From IMG/VR virus record IMGVR_UViG_3300007734_000971, positions 1-42,766 of that record: 42,766 nt of DNA; one strand, given 5' to 3'. Below are positions 29,688 to 39,200 of the stretch, in pieces. The stretch is from a virus. The notes below the pieces were generated by a model. The model was not told the origin of the DNA and made no database searches. It saw nothing but the letters and a program-made list of their open reading frames with translations. Positions within the stretch are counted from its first letter, which is position 1. Each line of letters opens with the position of its first letter. The translations under genes and the position numbers were made by a program.

Positions 29688-29888
29688 ATGCGCAACAGAG
29701 AATTAATTATTAGAAAATTAGAAAATGTTGAATCAAACATGTCAAAACTCAACTTTTTTCTAAACAGTCAAAGACCAATTGAAGAATTCAAAACAGTTGT
29801 TAACGACACAAGAGATATCATCTCCCAGATCAAAGATTTTATTCAAATCGAACCATCAACAGGTAATGAACTCAATAAAGTAGATTAA
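29688..29888 (+). CDS. Small coiled-coil protein
   Basis: 66 residues, helical with heptad-like spacing (LIIRKLENVESNMSKLNFFL; VVNDTRDIISQIKDF). Probably a small oligomeric or chaperone-like protein. ATG at 29688 is 34 bases after the preceding stop. Confidence 0.6.
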   Translation: MRNRELIIRKLENVESNMSKLNFFLNSQRPIEEFKTVVNDTRDIISQIKDFIQIEPSTGNELNKVD

Positions 29889-29903
29889 TTAAAAATAAAA
29901 GTT

Positions 29904-30698
29904 ATGTTAACAGCGGAACAAATCCAAGCTAATTGGGATAAATTTCTAGGATATATAGAAACATATATCTCAGAACCAAGGAAACAAAAACTCCTTAATT
30001 TCTATAAAAAATATGAAGAGCGCATTATAATGATGCCTGCAAGTCATAAAAAAGAATACCACAACTCATTTCCAGGTGGTTATGTTGATCATGTTATTCG
30101 TGTAATTCAAGGAGCATTAACAATCAATCAAGCTTGGCAAACAATGAGAGTTGTTGAAACCTATACAACTGAAGAATTAATATTCTCAGCTATTAATCAT
30201 GATTTAGGTAAAATTGGTTCTGAAGAATTTGAAGCCTATATTCCTCAAACAGACCAATGGCGCAAAGAAAAGTTAGGTGAAGAATATACTCATAATACTC
30301 AGATCGACTTTATGACAGTTCCTGATAGAGGATTATATTTACTTCAAACTCATGGAATTGATTATACTAAAAATGAATATTTAGCTATTAAATTACATGA
30401 TGGTTTATATGATGAAGCAAATAAACCCTATTTAATATCATGGATGCCCGAAACTAAATTAAGAACTTCTTTACCCTTTATAGTTCATCAAGCTGATTTA
30501 ATGGCAGCACGAATTGAATGGGAATGGGAATGGTTACCTAAGTTGTCTAAACCTAAAGTGTCTAATTTTACTTTAAAAACACCATCACAAGTTACTAAAA
30601 CAAATCATAGTAATACTAAAATTTCAACTAAATCAAAAGCACTTAGTGCAACGAGTAGTGAAGGTTTAAATAAAGCAATTGATAATTTTTTCAATTAA
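29904..30698 (+). CDS. HD-domain phosphohydrolase
   Basis: 264 residues. Metal ligands of the HD superfamily are visible: GGYVDHVIRV (H63), INHDLGKIG (H99, D100), the KLHDGLY segment near residue 160 and IVHQADLMAARIE (D near residue 198). HD enzymes cleave phosphate esters of nucleotides or nucleic acid ends. The last 50 residues are Thr/Ser/Lys-rich and disordered. It may act in nucleotide metabolism or turnover of host signalling nucleotides. Confidence 0.8.
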   Translation: MLTAEQIQANWDKFLGYIETYISEPRKQKLLNFYKKYEERIIMMPASHKKEYHNSFPGGYVDHVIRVIQGALTINQAWQTMRVVETYTTEELIFSAINHDLGKIGSEEFEAYIPQTDQWRKEKLGEEYTHNTQIDFMTVPDRGLYLLQTHGIDYTKNEYLAIKLHDGLYDEANKPYLISWMPETKLRTSLPFIVHQADLMAARIEWEWEWLPKLSKPKVSNFTLKTPSQVTKTNHSNTKISTKSKALSATSSEGLNKAIDNFFN

Positions 30699-30702
30699 AA
30701 AT

Positions 30703-30978
30703 ATGGTAATAATTATAATAATTTTAAGTATTTCTACTCTTATATTTGGATATTCAACATTCAATCTCTTAAAAAAGAATGAAAAACAAGAAGATATCCT
30801 AACAGCATATATGTCATATATGAATAAATTTTCTGATATAATATCATTTTCAGATAATAAAATTAAAGAAATAGATGCTAGAGAAACATTTAAATCCGAT
30901 GATGAAATTGGATATTTTTTCACCCAAATAAAAACAATTCAGGATTTATTGAATCAGTTTGATATTAAAAAAATATGA
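30703..30978 (+). CDS. Small membrane-anchored protein
   Basis: 91 residues from the ATG at 30703, four bases after the upstream stop. One N-terminal transmembrane helix (VIIIIILSISTLIFGYSTF) and a charged helical tail. The stop overlaps the start of the sigma-factor gene (ATGA). An earlier in-frame ATG (30679) overlaps the HD gene and is less likely. Confidence 0.6.
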   Translation: MVIIIIILSISTLIFGYSTFNLLKKNEKQEDILTAYMSYMNKFSDIISFSDNKIKEIDARETFKSDDEIGYFFTQIKTIQDLLNQFDIKKI

Positions 30979-31688
30979 GTACTACTCCTAATAATTTTGC
31001 AAAACAAAAATCAAAAATATATTTTGGAAAAGAAGCAGAAAAGGCAATTATAGATTATAACAATTGTAATGATTTTGAAATAAAAAGTAAAATATACCAG
31101 GAACGAATTCATTTCGCTTTTTTTAAGTTGACTCAAAATATAATTCACACTTTTAAATTTTATCATACTGAAGTTGAAGATATTGAAGATTTACAACATG
31201 AAGTAATAACATTTTTATTATCTAAAATTCATTTATTTGATCCTTCTAAGGGAGCAAAAGCATATTCATATTTTGGAACTATTGCTAAGCGATATCTTAT
31301 ATTAAATAATGATAAAAACTATAAGAAAAAAGTTGATACTGTTTCTATTACTATCTTAGAACAAGATGAAAAACACTCATATAATATTGAAGAAGGAAAT
31401 TATGGAGATAAATTATCTTATTTTATAGACTGCTTTACAGAACATTATACAAAAGAAATATATAATATTTTTCCAAAGGAAATTGATGCTAAAATAGCAG
31501 ATGCTATTCTCGAATTATTTAAAAAAAGAGAACATTTAGAAATTTTTAATAAAAAGGCTCTTTATATATACATTAGGGAACAAATAGATGTTAAAACCCC
31601 TAAAATAACTAAAGTAGCAGATAAATTACATAAATATTTTAAACAAGGATATATATTTTATCTTAATAATGGTTATATAAAAATGTAA
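30975..31688 (+). CDS. gp55-like late sigma factor
   Basis: 237 residues. Residues about 66-110 look like sigma-70 region 2: EVEDIEDLQHEVITFLLSKI followed by FDPSKGAKAYSYFGTIAKRY, the segment that binds the polymerase clamp and melts the -10 region in T4 gp55 and relatives. No full region 4 is visible, as in gp55. It would direct host RNA polymerase to late promoters. Its place immediately before the baseplate genes fits a T4-like layout. Confidence 0.8.
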   Translation: MSTTPNNFAKQKSKIYFGKEAEKAIIDYNNCNDFEIKSKIYQERIHFAFFKLTQNIIHTFKFYHTEVEDIEDLQHEVITFLLSKIHLFDPSKGAKAYSYFGTIAKRYLILNNDKNYKKKVDTVSITILEQDEKHSYNIEEGNYGDKLSYFIDCFTEHYTKEIYNIFPKEIDAKIADAILELFKKREHLEIFNKKALYIYIREQIDVKTPKITKVADKLHKYFKQGYIFYLNNGYIKM

Positions 31689-31714
31689 TTCATATATATT
31701 TATACATAAATTTA

Positions 31715-32059
31715 ATGAGTTTAGATAATAACATATTTGGTAAGAAAAAATTTTCTGATTTACTTGAAGAAATATACAATAATCAGAAAAAAAAGGAAAA
31801 ACAAATCTCAACATTAATAGGCGAATTAAAACCATTAGTTGAAAATATTGGTGATGCAACATTGGTTGTTCCATTAATTGCTCAATATCTAGAAATTGGA
31901 GTAAAAAATGACGAAGGTTTAATTAAAATGGCTACCATAATTCAACGCATTTTTCAAAATAATTCATCAAATAAAGAAGGTGAATTTATGCTATCGGATG
32001 AAGATAGAGCACAATTGATGGCTGAAGTAGATAAATTAAAAGATAAAGATGCGAAGTAA
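31715..32059 (+). CDS. Helical phage protein upstream of the baseplate genes
   Basis: 114 residues with a charged helix (FSDLLEEIYNNQKKKEKQIS), a hydrophobic core (ATLVVPLIAQYLEIG) and an acidic end (DEDRAQLMAEVDKLKDKD). Overlaps the spike-like gene by 11 bases, so it is probably a structural or assembly factor expressed with it. TATACATA lies seven bases before the ATG. Confidence 0.6.
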   Translation: MSLDNNIFGKKKFSDLLEEIYNNQKKKEKQISTLIGELKPLVENIGDATLVVPLIAQYLEIGVKNDEGLIKMATIIQRIFQNNSSNKEGEFMLSDEDRAQLMAEVDKLKDKDAK

Positions 32060-33275
32060 ATCTGGTTATCCTGGTGATAGTGTATCAAGTAGAAACACCA
32101 ACCTATTTTCTACTTTAACTAATTTATCTTTATTAGGACTAATTACTACAGCTAGAGTTAAAAGTATAATCTTAGATGGATACCATCCTCGCTTTAAAGA
32201 ATTAGGTGAATGGAATGCATTAGGTACTATTGAATATGATTCAGTAGAAAATCCATCTTCAAATTCTAATTTATACCCAATAGCTAAACCTTTAGCAAAT
32301 AATAAAAAATATCCATTAATAAATGAAATTGTATATTTAATTTCATTACCTTCAACTAACTTAGAAACTTTTACTAATGCCCAAATATCATATTATATTG
32401 ATATAGTGTCATTATGGAATCATCCTCATCATAATGCCTTTCCTACAAATCCTAATCAATTAGCAGATTCGCAACAAAAAGATTATACAGAAACATCCGT
32501 TGGTAGTGTTAGAAGGGTTACTGACAACTCAACTGAAATTAAATTAGGTAACACATTTAAAGAAAGAGTTAATATTCACCCAATTTTACCATTTGAAGGA
32601 GATATAATTTATGAAGGTAGATGGAGTAATAGTATCCGCTTTGGTAGTACTGTTAAAAATAGACCTAACAATTGGTCAGTTACAGGTGAAAATGGAGATC
32701 CTATAACTATAATTCGTAACGGCCAATCAGTTGATTCAAGTGAAGAAGGTTGGAAACCAACAACAGAAGATATTAACAAAGATCAATCATCAATATATTT
32801 AACTAGTACACAAAAAATACCTCTTAAAGCTAGTAACACTAACTACAAAAGTTATTCTAACAAACCAGATGCTACTAACCAATATTCAGGTGAACAGATT
32901 ATTCTTAACTCAGGTCGTCTGGTTTTTAATAGTAAAGATGATCATATCCTCTTGTCTTCTCCAAAATCTATAGGATTTAGTAGCGACAGTTTTAATATTA
33001 ATTCTAATAATACAATAATTGATAGTAATAAAATACAGTTAGGTTCTAATAAAGCAAAACAGCCAATTATATTAGGTACTAAATTTTTATCTGACTTTGA
33101 CAAATTATTATCTAATATGAATACTCTTTGTACTGTTTTACAATCATTAGTTAGTTTGCCACCTGGTTCACCATTTGTATCCTTAATATTACCAGCAACA
33201 CAAACTCAAGCAACTATTTTGGAAATGAAAGGACAAATCGAGGCATATAAATCAAAAATAGTATATACTGATTAA
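32049..33275 (+). CDS. Baseplate central spike/hub protein (gp5-like)
   Basis: 408 residues. The N-terminal part (ITTARVKSIILDGYHPRF and GTIEYDSV, about 35-70) fits the OB-fold of gp5-type spike proteins. The middle has beta-rich sequence with GDIIYEGRWSNSIRFGSTVK (about 182-201). The C-terminal third, with repeated short strands (ILLSSPKSIGFSSDSFNINS), can form the spike stalk. A lysozyme domain is not seen, unlike T4 gp5. The call rests on fold-like patterns and position among the baseplate genes. Confidence 0.7.
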   Translation: MRSKSGYPGDSVSSRNTNLFSTLTNLSLLGLITTARVKSIILDGYHPRFKELGEWNALGTIEYDSVENPSSNSNLYPIAKPLANNKKYPLINEIVYLISLPSTNLETFTNAQISYYIDIVSLWNHPHHNAFPTNPNQLADSQQKDYTETSVGSVRRVTDNSTEIKLGNTFKERVNIHPILPFEGDIIYEGRWSNSIRFGSTVKNRPNNWSVTGENGDPITIIRNGQSVDSSEEGWKPTTEDINKDQSSIYLTSTQKIPLKASNTNYKSYSNKPDATNQYSGEQIILNSGRLVFNSKDDHILLSSPKSIGFSSDSFNINSNNTIIDSNKIQLGSNKAKQPIILGTKFLSDFDKLLSNMNTLCTVLQSLVSLPPGSPFVSLILPATQTQATILEMKGQIEAYKSKIVYTD

Positions 33276-33276
33276 A

Positions 33277-34032
33277 ATGGGATTAGGTAAATTTATATCA
33301 TCACAACTAACGGGTATTCTTAAGTCGAAGATAAGAATAGACGGTATTGTTGATTCATATATAGAACAAACAGCTGATCAATGTCCTTCAAAAGAAGAAA
33401 TTCTTAAGTTGATAACAAAACGAAACGCATTGGTTCAAGGTTTAGTCCCAATTCAATCAACCATAGATAACTTAAATAAATTTACAAGTACAACAGAAGA
33501 CATAGTTAGTGCGCTGCAGATAGCATTTAATGTACTTAAATATTTACCTGCTCCTATTCCACCATTCACACCCGCTACTGTTACAAATGTTATGTCAACA
33601 GTATTACTTGAAACAGATAAAAAGATAGACCAAAGTAAGTCTATATTGGATGGAGCAAATGAAGCAATTGATATTATAAAGCTCGAAATTAACGCATTAT
33701 CAGTTAAAATTCAACAGTTAGATACACAGTTAAAACACTGTGCCCAAGAAAATGGTATATCGTCAAGTATATTAACAAACACTGTTTTCGGCCTAGGTAA
33801 TTCAACAGAACAAAACGCTAATAATGACCCAAGTAGTGAACAATTTATGGGTTTTTTACTCGAAGTTAATAATTACCCAAACAACTTAACATATCCACAA
33901 CATATTGGAGTTGCAAAAAATAATCAGGGTGTTATTTTACTAAAAACCAATCCATCATTCACATCAAATAACAGAACACTGTTGGATGAACTTAAGTTTA
34001 TAATCCAACGAGATAATTTAAAATCTTTTTAA
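33277..34032 (+). CDS. Structural protein of the baseplate region
   Basis: 251 residues. Long helical middle (IDQSKSILDGANEAIDIIKL to NALSVKIQQLDTQLKHCAQE) points to a coiled coil, and a Pro-rich linker (LPAPIPPFTPATV) breaks it near residues 90-102. The strand-rich C-terminus (GFLLEVNNYPNNLTYPQHIG) may contact the spike. It starts one base after the spike gene stop. Likely virion or assembly protein, role not specified. Confidence 0.6.
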   Translation: MGLGKFISSQLTGILKSKIRIDGIVDSYIEQTADQCPSKEEILKLITKRNALVQGLVPIQSTIDNLNKFTSTTEDIVSALQIAFNVLKYLPAPIPPFTPATVTNVMSTVLLETDKKIDQSKSILDGANEAIDIIKLEINALSVKIQQLDTQLKHCAQENGISSSILTNTVFGLGNSTEQNANNDPSSEQFMGFLLEVNNYPNNLTYPQHIGVAKNNQGVILLKTNPSFTSNNRTLLDELKFIIQRDNLKSF

Positions 34033-34051
34033 TTATTAATATTTATAACTA

Positions 34052-34426
34052 ATGAAAACTTCACAATTTAAACAACTAATCAAGGAGGCTTGTAAAGAGG
34101 CATTCAAAGAAGATTTACACGACATTATTCTTGAAGTAGTAAAATCATCAGGACAACAACAATTGGTTGAACAAAAATTTAAAGCACCAATCCAAAAACA
34201 ACAATTCAAATTAAACGATAACGACTTTAAAGTTGATAAAGAGGAAATTCGTAATCGCTTTAAAAGTATGATTGAAGAAAATACCCAACCATCTTACTCT
34301 AATAATGAACACCCTACAACATTACAATTAAGGGGTTCTAGCGATACTGTTTCTGAAGGTAGTGCTTTACCACAGGGAGAAGTTGGTCTTGATTTAATAG
34401 CTAATTTAATGAAAGGAACTACATAA
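34052..34426 (+). CDS. Structural-region protein with MKxSQFKQ start
   Basis: 124 residues. Opens MKTSQFKQLIKEACKEAF, nearly the same as the gene at 35561 (MKKSQFKQIVREEI), so both share a short N-terminal helix that may bind a common partner. The rest is low in structure (Gln-rich middle, Ser/Gly end). One base before the GIY-YIG gene. TATAACTA ends right before the ATG. Confidence 0.6.
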   Translation: MKTSQFKQLIKEACKEAFKEDLHDIILEVVKSSGQQQLVEQKFKAPIQKQQFKLNDNDFKVDKEEIRNRFKSMIEENTQPSYSNNEHPTTLQLRGSSDTVSEGSALPQGEVGLDLIANLMKGTT

Positions 34427-34427
34427 A

Positions 34428-35150
34428 ATGGATAATAAAAATAGATTTTATGTATATTGTCATCAAAGAAAAACAGATGGTAAATGTTTTTATATAGGTA
34501 AGGGAACTGGAAAAAGATATAAGTCTAAATATGGAAGAAATATATATTGGAATAGAATAGTTAATAAACATGGTTTTGTTCCTATTATTTTAATAAACAA
34601 TATTAGTGAAAGAAAAGCATTTGAATTAGAAGCTGATTTTTGTAAGCAAATTGGATATAATAATATATGTAATGCTAGAGAGGAATTTGGAAATGGGGGA
34701 CATTCTTTATCTAATGAAACAAGAAGGAAAATATCTAAAGCTAAAAAAGGACATATTTGTTATAATGATGAATGGAAAAGAAAAATAGGAGAAGGGAATA
34801 AAGGAAAAATAGTTTCTAAAGAATCAAGGATGAAAATGAGTAAACCTAAATCTGAAGAGACTAAATTAAAAATGAAAGGACCAAGACAAAAACAATCTCA
34901 AGAAACTATTCAAAAAAGAACAAAATCATTAACAGGAAAATCTAAACCGGAAGGATTTATTAAAAAATTAAGTGAATTTAATAAAAAACCAATTCTTCAA
35001 TATGATCTTCAAGGAAATTTTATTCGAGAATGGGAAGGAATAGTAGATGCTGCTAAACAATTAAAATTAAATAAAACAGGTATTAGTAATAATTTAATAG
35101 GAGTAGCAAAATCTTGTAGTAAATTTATTTGGAAATATAAAATTAAATAA
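34428..35150 (+). CDS. GIY-YIG homing endonuclease with NUMOD repeats, next to gp25
   Basis: 240 residues. FYVYCHQRKTDGKCFYIGKG (about 6-25) is the GIY-YIG core with KGTGKRY following and FELEADFCKQIG holding the catalytic-type Glu. NUMOD3-like repeats (ISKAKKGHI, KIGEGNKGKI, MSKPKSEETKLKMKG) and a NUMOD1-like end (PILQYDLQGNFIREWEG to KFIWKYKIK) follow. Inserted between a structural gene and gp25 with only one base on each side. The family copy at 3042 has the same domain plan. Confidence 0.85.
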   Translation: MDNKNRFYVYCHQRKTDGKCFYIGKGTGKRYKSKYGRNIYWNRIVNKHGFVPIILINNISERKAFELEADFCKQIGYNNICNAREEFGNGGHSLSNETRRKISKAKKGHICYNDEWKRKIGEGNKGKIVSKESRMKMSKPKSEETKLKMKGPRQKQSQETIQKRTKSLTGKSKPEGFIKKLSEFNKKPILQYDLQGNFIREWEGIVDAAKQLKLNKTGISNNLIGVAKSCSKFIWKYKIK

Positions 35151-35151
35151 T

Positions 35152-35559
35152 TTGTCATTCGGAGCTCACCATATTTATCCAATCGATACCCAACCATCTA
35201 AAGCAGTTGGTATTGCAATTCCTTTTAATGCACCTGCAGTTTTTAGAAGCACCTATACAACCAAAGATGCAACACGAAACAATTTAATAAACTATTTTTT
35301 AACCAATAGACCAGAAATTTACTTAAACCCAAATTTTGGAGGTAACATCAGAGCTTTCATTTTTGAACAAATTACAGCAGGTAATGTTGAAACATTAAAA
35401 GTGGATATTCAATCTCAATTAAAAATATATTTTCCAAATGTGTTTGTTCAAAAGTTGGATATATTGAGTTTTCCTGATGTTAATCAAATTTCTGTTACCT
35501 TAAATTATAATTTAATCAATACAAACATAGTGGATAATTTTTCCATAATATTACAATAA
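35152..35559 (+). CDS. gp25-like baseplate wedge protein
   Basis: 135 residues, beginning with TTG at 35152 (read as Met; MSFGAHHIYPIDTQPSKAVG). IRAFIFEQITAGNVETLKVD (about 63-82) and VFVQKLDILSFPD match the gp25/lysozyme-like wedge family of contractile tails; despite the family name no lysozyme activity is expected. The start directly follows the GIY-YIG stop, so the TTG may be an effect of the insertion or simply the natural start. Confidence 0.8.
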   Translation: MSFGAHHIYPIDTQPSKAVGIAIPFNAPAVFRSTYTTKDATRNNLINYFLTNRPEIYLNPNFGGNIRAFIFEQITAGNVETLKVDIQSQLKIYFPNVFVQKLDILSFPDVNQISVTLNYNLINTNIVDNFSIILQ

Positions 35560-35560
35560 A

Positions 35561-35833
35561 ATGAAAAAGAGCCAATTTAAACAAATAGTACGAGAAGAGA
35601 TATCTTTTTTTAAAAAGAAAGATAAAGATACATTTGATAATAATCAATATGTAAGAAAATCTCAAACACCTGAAGAAGTAACTGAGGTATATACCAAAGA
35701 ATTTAAAAAAGATTTATTAAATTTAACATATAAACATATGAGGAGTATGTATAAAGGATTACTTGACCCTGAAGATGCTGCTTGGATTGTTGATGAAATG
35801 TTGCAAGCATTAATAGATAACAAAGGAAAATAA
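35561..35833 (+). CDS. Small protein of the baseplate module
   Basis: 90 residues, highly charged helix (MKKSQFKQIVREEISFFKKK) then acidic end (DPEDAAWIVDEMLQALID). Start one base after gp25. The N-terminus matches that of the gene at 34052. Probably an assembly or linker protein. Confidence 0.6.
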   Translation: MKKSQFKQIVREEISFFKKKDKDTFDNNQYVRKSQTPEEVTEVYTKEFKKDLLNLTYKHMRSMYKGLLDPEDAAWIVDEMLQALIDNKGK

Positions 35834-35860
35834 ATAATTTTATCTAATAAAATTTAATTA

Positions 35861-37735
35861 ATGGCTGACTTAGTAAGAAATAGAAGCTTAAATTATGTAA
35901 ACAAAGACTTTAGTGAGTTCTTAAGTTCGCTTATTAACTATACTAAAACCTACTTTCCATTAAGTTATACAGATTTTTCACCATCATCACCTGGAATGAT
36001 GATAATGGAACAAGCATCGTATGTAAATGATGTTTTGTCCTTTTACTTAGATAACCAATATCAAGAAAATTATCTCCAATTTGCTCGCCAAAATAACAAT
36101 TTATATGAATTAGCTTACTTTTATAACTATAAGCCAAGAGTTACAGGAGTTGCAACTACGCAGATTGATTTCTACCAAAAAGTTCCTGCTAAATATTTAC
36201 CATTTCCAGATCAAACTTATGTACCTGACTTTAGTTATGCTTTATTTATAGACTCAAATGCTCAAATAACAAGTACTAACAACAATATAGCAAGCTTCTT
36301 AACAGAAGATCCAATTGATTTTACAGTATCAAGTAGTTCAGATCCAACAACTGTAACAGTTTTAGAAACATCTGCAGGTGCACCAACATATTTTTTGTTG
36401 AAAAAGTCAAGAAAAGCTATTTCTGCAGCCCCATCTACAACAACATTTTCATTTGGAGCACCTCAAAAATTTTCTACTGTTTCTATAAATGCTGAAAATA
36501 TAATTGGTATTCAAAGTATAGTAGACACTGATGGAAATAATTGGTATGAAGTAGATCATTTAGCTGAGGAAACAATTTATGATTCTATAAAAAATACAAA
36601 TATTAATGACCCCAACTTTTATACTGATGGAGGAAACACCCCCTATTTACTTAAATTAAGAAAAGTACAACGCAGATTTACAACTCGCTTTACTGATTCA
36701 GGGTCACTACAAATTCAATTTGGATCTGGTACTACAGGTGATAGTGATGAAGAAATTATACCAAATCCAGATAATGTAGGTTTAGGGTTACCGTTTGAAA
36801 GAACTAAATTGACAACAGCATACTCCCCTTCTAATTTTATATTTACAAAAACATATGGTATTGCTCCTTCAAATACTACACTAACAGTTACCTATTTAAC
36901 AGGAGGTGGAGTATCATCAAATATACCATCAAATGAGTTGTCTCAAATAGTAGGAACAATACAATTTTTAAACAAAAATTTAGTTGCTGTTACGGCAAAT
37001 GATGTTTTTTCTTCACTTGCTGTAACAAATCCTCAAGCAGCAGATGGTGGTGGAGATGGAGATACTATAGAGGACATCCGCCAAAATGCTATTTCAAATT
37101 ACTCAACCCAACTTAGAAATGTTACTCAAGATGACTATTTAGTTAGAGCATTGTCCCTACCTTCAAAATATGGTTCAATTGCAAAAGCTTATATTGAGCC
37201 AACTAAAGCTATGAATGTAAGTTCAGGTGAATTACCTTCTGTAATGGATTTATATATACTATCTTATGATATAAATACTAAATTAACATATTCAAGCCCT
37301 GCTCTAAAACAGAACTTAATCACCTACCTCTCTCAATATAGAATGATTAACGATTCGATTAGAATCAAAGACGCTTTTATAGTAAATATAGGAGTAAATT
37401 TTGATATAATAGTTTTACCTAATTTTAACAATAACGAAGTGTTGATTAAATGTATAACCTCTTTACAAAATTATTTTGATATTAAAAATTGGTCCATTAA
37501 TCAACCCATCATTTTAAGAGATATTTATGTTTTACTAGATCATATTGAAGGAGTTCAAACTATAAAAAATATTTCAATAGTTAATAAAACAGGAGAGGCA
37601 AATGGTTACTCAAAATATTCATATGATACTATAGGTGCAACAGTCAACAACATAGTTTATCCTAGTTTAGATCCATGTATATTTGAAGTTAAGTATCCAA
37701 ATACTGATATTGTTGGAAGAGTAGTACCCTTATAA
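35861..37735 (+). CDS. gp6-like baseplate wedge protein (Baseplate_J-like)
   Basis: 624 residues. The opening RNRSLNYVNKDFSEFLSSLI and SYTDFSPSSPGMMIMEQASY resemble gp6 and Baseplate_J starts. GDGDTIEDIRQNAISNYSTQ (about 396-415) with NVTQDDYLVRALSLPSKYGS is the hallmark of the core wedge domain that forms the inner baseplate ring. DSIRIKDAFIVNIGVNFDI and the C-terminal NIVYPSLDPCIFEVKYP match the end of the family. Partner proteins are gp25 and the large protein downstream. Identified with high confidence. Confidence 0.85.
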   Translation: MADLVRNRSLNYVNKDFSEFLSSLINYTKTYFPLSYTDFSPSSPGMMIMEQASYVNDVLSFYLDNQYQENYLQFARQNNNLYELAYFYNYKPRVTGVATTQIDFYQKVPAKYLPFPDQTYVPDFSYALFIDSNAQITSTNNNIASFLTEDPIDFTVSSSSDPTTVTVLETSAGAPTYFLLKKSRKAISAAPSTTTFSFGAPQKFSTVSINAENIIGIQSIVDTDGNNWYEVDHLAEETIYDSIKNTNINDPNFYTDGGNTPYLLKLRKVQRRFTTRFTDSGSLQIQFGSGTTGDSDEEIIPNPDNVGLGLPFERTKLTTAYSPSNFIFTKTYGIAPSNTTLTVTYLTGGGVSSNIPSNELSQIVGTIQFLNKNLVAVTANDVFSSLAVTNPQAADGGGDGDTIEDIRQNAISNYSTQLRNVTQDDYLVRALSLPSKYGSIAKAYIEPTKAMNVSSGELPSVMDLYILSYDINTKLTYSSPALKQNLITYLSQYRMINDSIRIKDAFIVNIGVNFDIIVLPNFNNNEVLIKCITSLQNYFDIKNWSINQPIILRDIYVLLDHIEGVQTIKNISIVNKTGEANGYSKYSYDTIGATVNNIVYPSLDPCIFEVKYPNTDIVGRVVPL

Positions 37736-37750
37736 AATGAAAAAAATAAA

Positions 37751-38851
37751 ATGATTTATAAATTATTTCCTATAAAAGACGCTGCTATTTACTCTTCAAA
37801 CCCTCAAATGAATACGGGGTTAGATGAAATTATAGAATCATCTCAAACAACAGGGATATTACCAAATCCATCACCCCAAACATCTCGTTTCTTAATTCAA
37901 TTTGATAATACAGAAATAGGAGATGTTATAAATAATAAAATTAGTGGAAGTGTATTTAGTGCTAGTTTAAGATGTTTTATAGCTGTTGCTTCAGGAATGT
38001 CTTTACCTACAATATTAGAAGCATTTCCAATTTCTGCTTCTTGGACAATGGGAACAGGTCGCTATCTAGATAGCCCTGAAGTACAAAATGGAACTTCTTG
38101 GTTATGGAGAGACTACTCAGGTAGCAACGCTTGGACAACTTCATCTTTTGGATCTGGTATTACAGGTTCATGGTCAGGAAGCGAAGCAGGAGGAGGAACA
38201 TGGTTTACTAGTTCAGTTTCTCAATCGTTCAACTATCCATCCTCAAAGGATATTAACATGGATATTACTTCTTTTGTAAATAGTTGGTATAGTGGTAGCT
38301 TAAAGAATGATGGAATAATTATAAAAAATAGAACTGAATTTGTTAACAATATTAATGTTCAACCAGTCTTAAAATATTTTTCAGTTGACACTCACACAAT
38401 ATATCCTCCATGTCTTGAATTCAAATGGAGAGATTACAACTGGAATACTGGATCTTCAAGCAGCACTATTTTAACAACTATTCCTTTTACAACAACATTA
38501 GAAGAAAATCCAGGAATCTTTTTTAGCGATTCAATAAATATATTTAGAGTTTACAACCGCCCAGAGTATCCAGTTCGAGTTTTTCAAACTGCCTCTTTAT
38601 ATACAACAAACTATTATTTACCAACAGCATCTTATTATGCAATTAAAGATTTGGATACAAATGAAATGGTAGTGGATTTTGATAACCAGTTTACTCAAAT
38701 ATCAGCTGATTCAACTTCAAATTACTTCAAAGTGGATATGAATGGTTTAGAGCCAGAAAGATACTACTCGATATTAATTAAAACTAATATTGGAGGAAAT
38801 ACAATAGTATTAGACGATAATGATTATAATTTTAAAGTAATAAATGGCTAA
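37751..38851 (+). CDS. DNRLRE-like beta-sandwich structural protein
   Basis: 366 residues. The N-terminal 200 residues (KDAAIYSSNPQMNTGLDEII, then RFLIQFD, ISASWTMGTG, WNGS/GSW-rich loops and INMDITSFVNSWYSG) have the layout of DNRLRE-type domains, found in surface and tail proteins. The C-terminal part (VNNINVQPVLKYFSVDTHTI to YSILIKTNIGGNTIVLDD) is also beta-rich. Located between gp6 and the large end protein, it may be a baseplate or fibre component. A five-codon ATG-stop (37737-37754) sits in the leader. It overlaps the next gene by eight bases. Confidence 0.6.
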   Translation: MIYKLFPIKDAAIYSSNPQMNTGLDEIIESSQTTGILPNPSPQTSRFLIQFDNTEIGDVINNKISGSVFSASLRCFIAVASGMSLPTILEAFPISASWTMGTGRYLDSPEVQNGTSWLWRDYSGSNAWTTSSFGSGITGSWSGSEAGGGTWFTSSVSQSFNYPSSKDINMDITSFVNSWYSGSLKNDGIIIKNRTEFVNNINVQPVLKYFSVDTHTIYPPCLEFKWRDYNWNTGSSSSTILTTIPFTTTLEENPGIFFSDSINIFRVYNRPEYPVRVFQTASLYTTNYYLPTASYYAIKDLDTNEMVVDFDNQFTQISADSTSNYFKVDMNGLEPERYYSILIKTNIGGNTIVLDDNDYNFKVING

Positions 38852-39200
38852 GGAACAAATTAACCTAACCAAACAATCCTTTAACAAAAGGGATTATACC
38901 AAAGTAATAGACACCAGCTTTACTCAATTGGTAAACCAGGTTACTAGTTCTGTTTCATCAACTCCATCTATATCAATAGAACAATTTTTTCAAAACTACA
39001 ACGACTTGTTTTATGTTATCCCTAAAGTTGGAGATATAAATTCTCATGAGTACCTTATTAAAACATCAACAGAGTATACTGGTTATCAAGCGCAAAACAA
39101 CGATATAACAGCTTTAATAGACGAAGTAACATTCTTGCGTCAACAAAATTTAGATTTAAATAAACAATTATTAAGCACCCAAATAAGTTCTAGTGTCTAA
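38844..39200 (+). CDS. Small baseplate-region protein
   Basis: 118 residues. The last third is helical (DITALIDEVTFLRQQNLDLN), probably a coiled coil. Ser/Thr-rich middle. Its stop overlaps the GTG start of the large protein by eight bases, so the two are coupled. No family name. Confidence 0.6.
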   Translation: MAKEQINLTKQSFNKRDYTKVIDTSFTQLVNQVTSSVSSTPSISIEQFFQNYNDLFYVIPKVGDINSHEYLIKTSTEYTGYQAQNNDITALIDEVTFLRQQNLDLNKQLLSTQISSSV

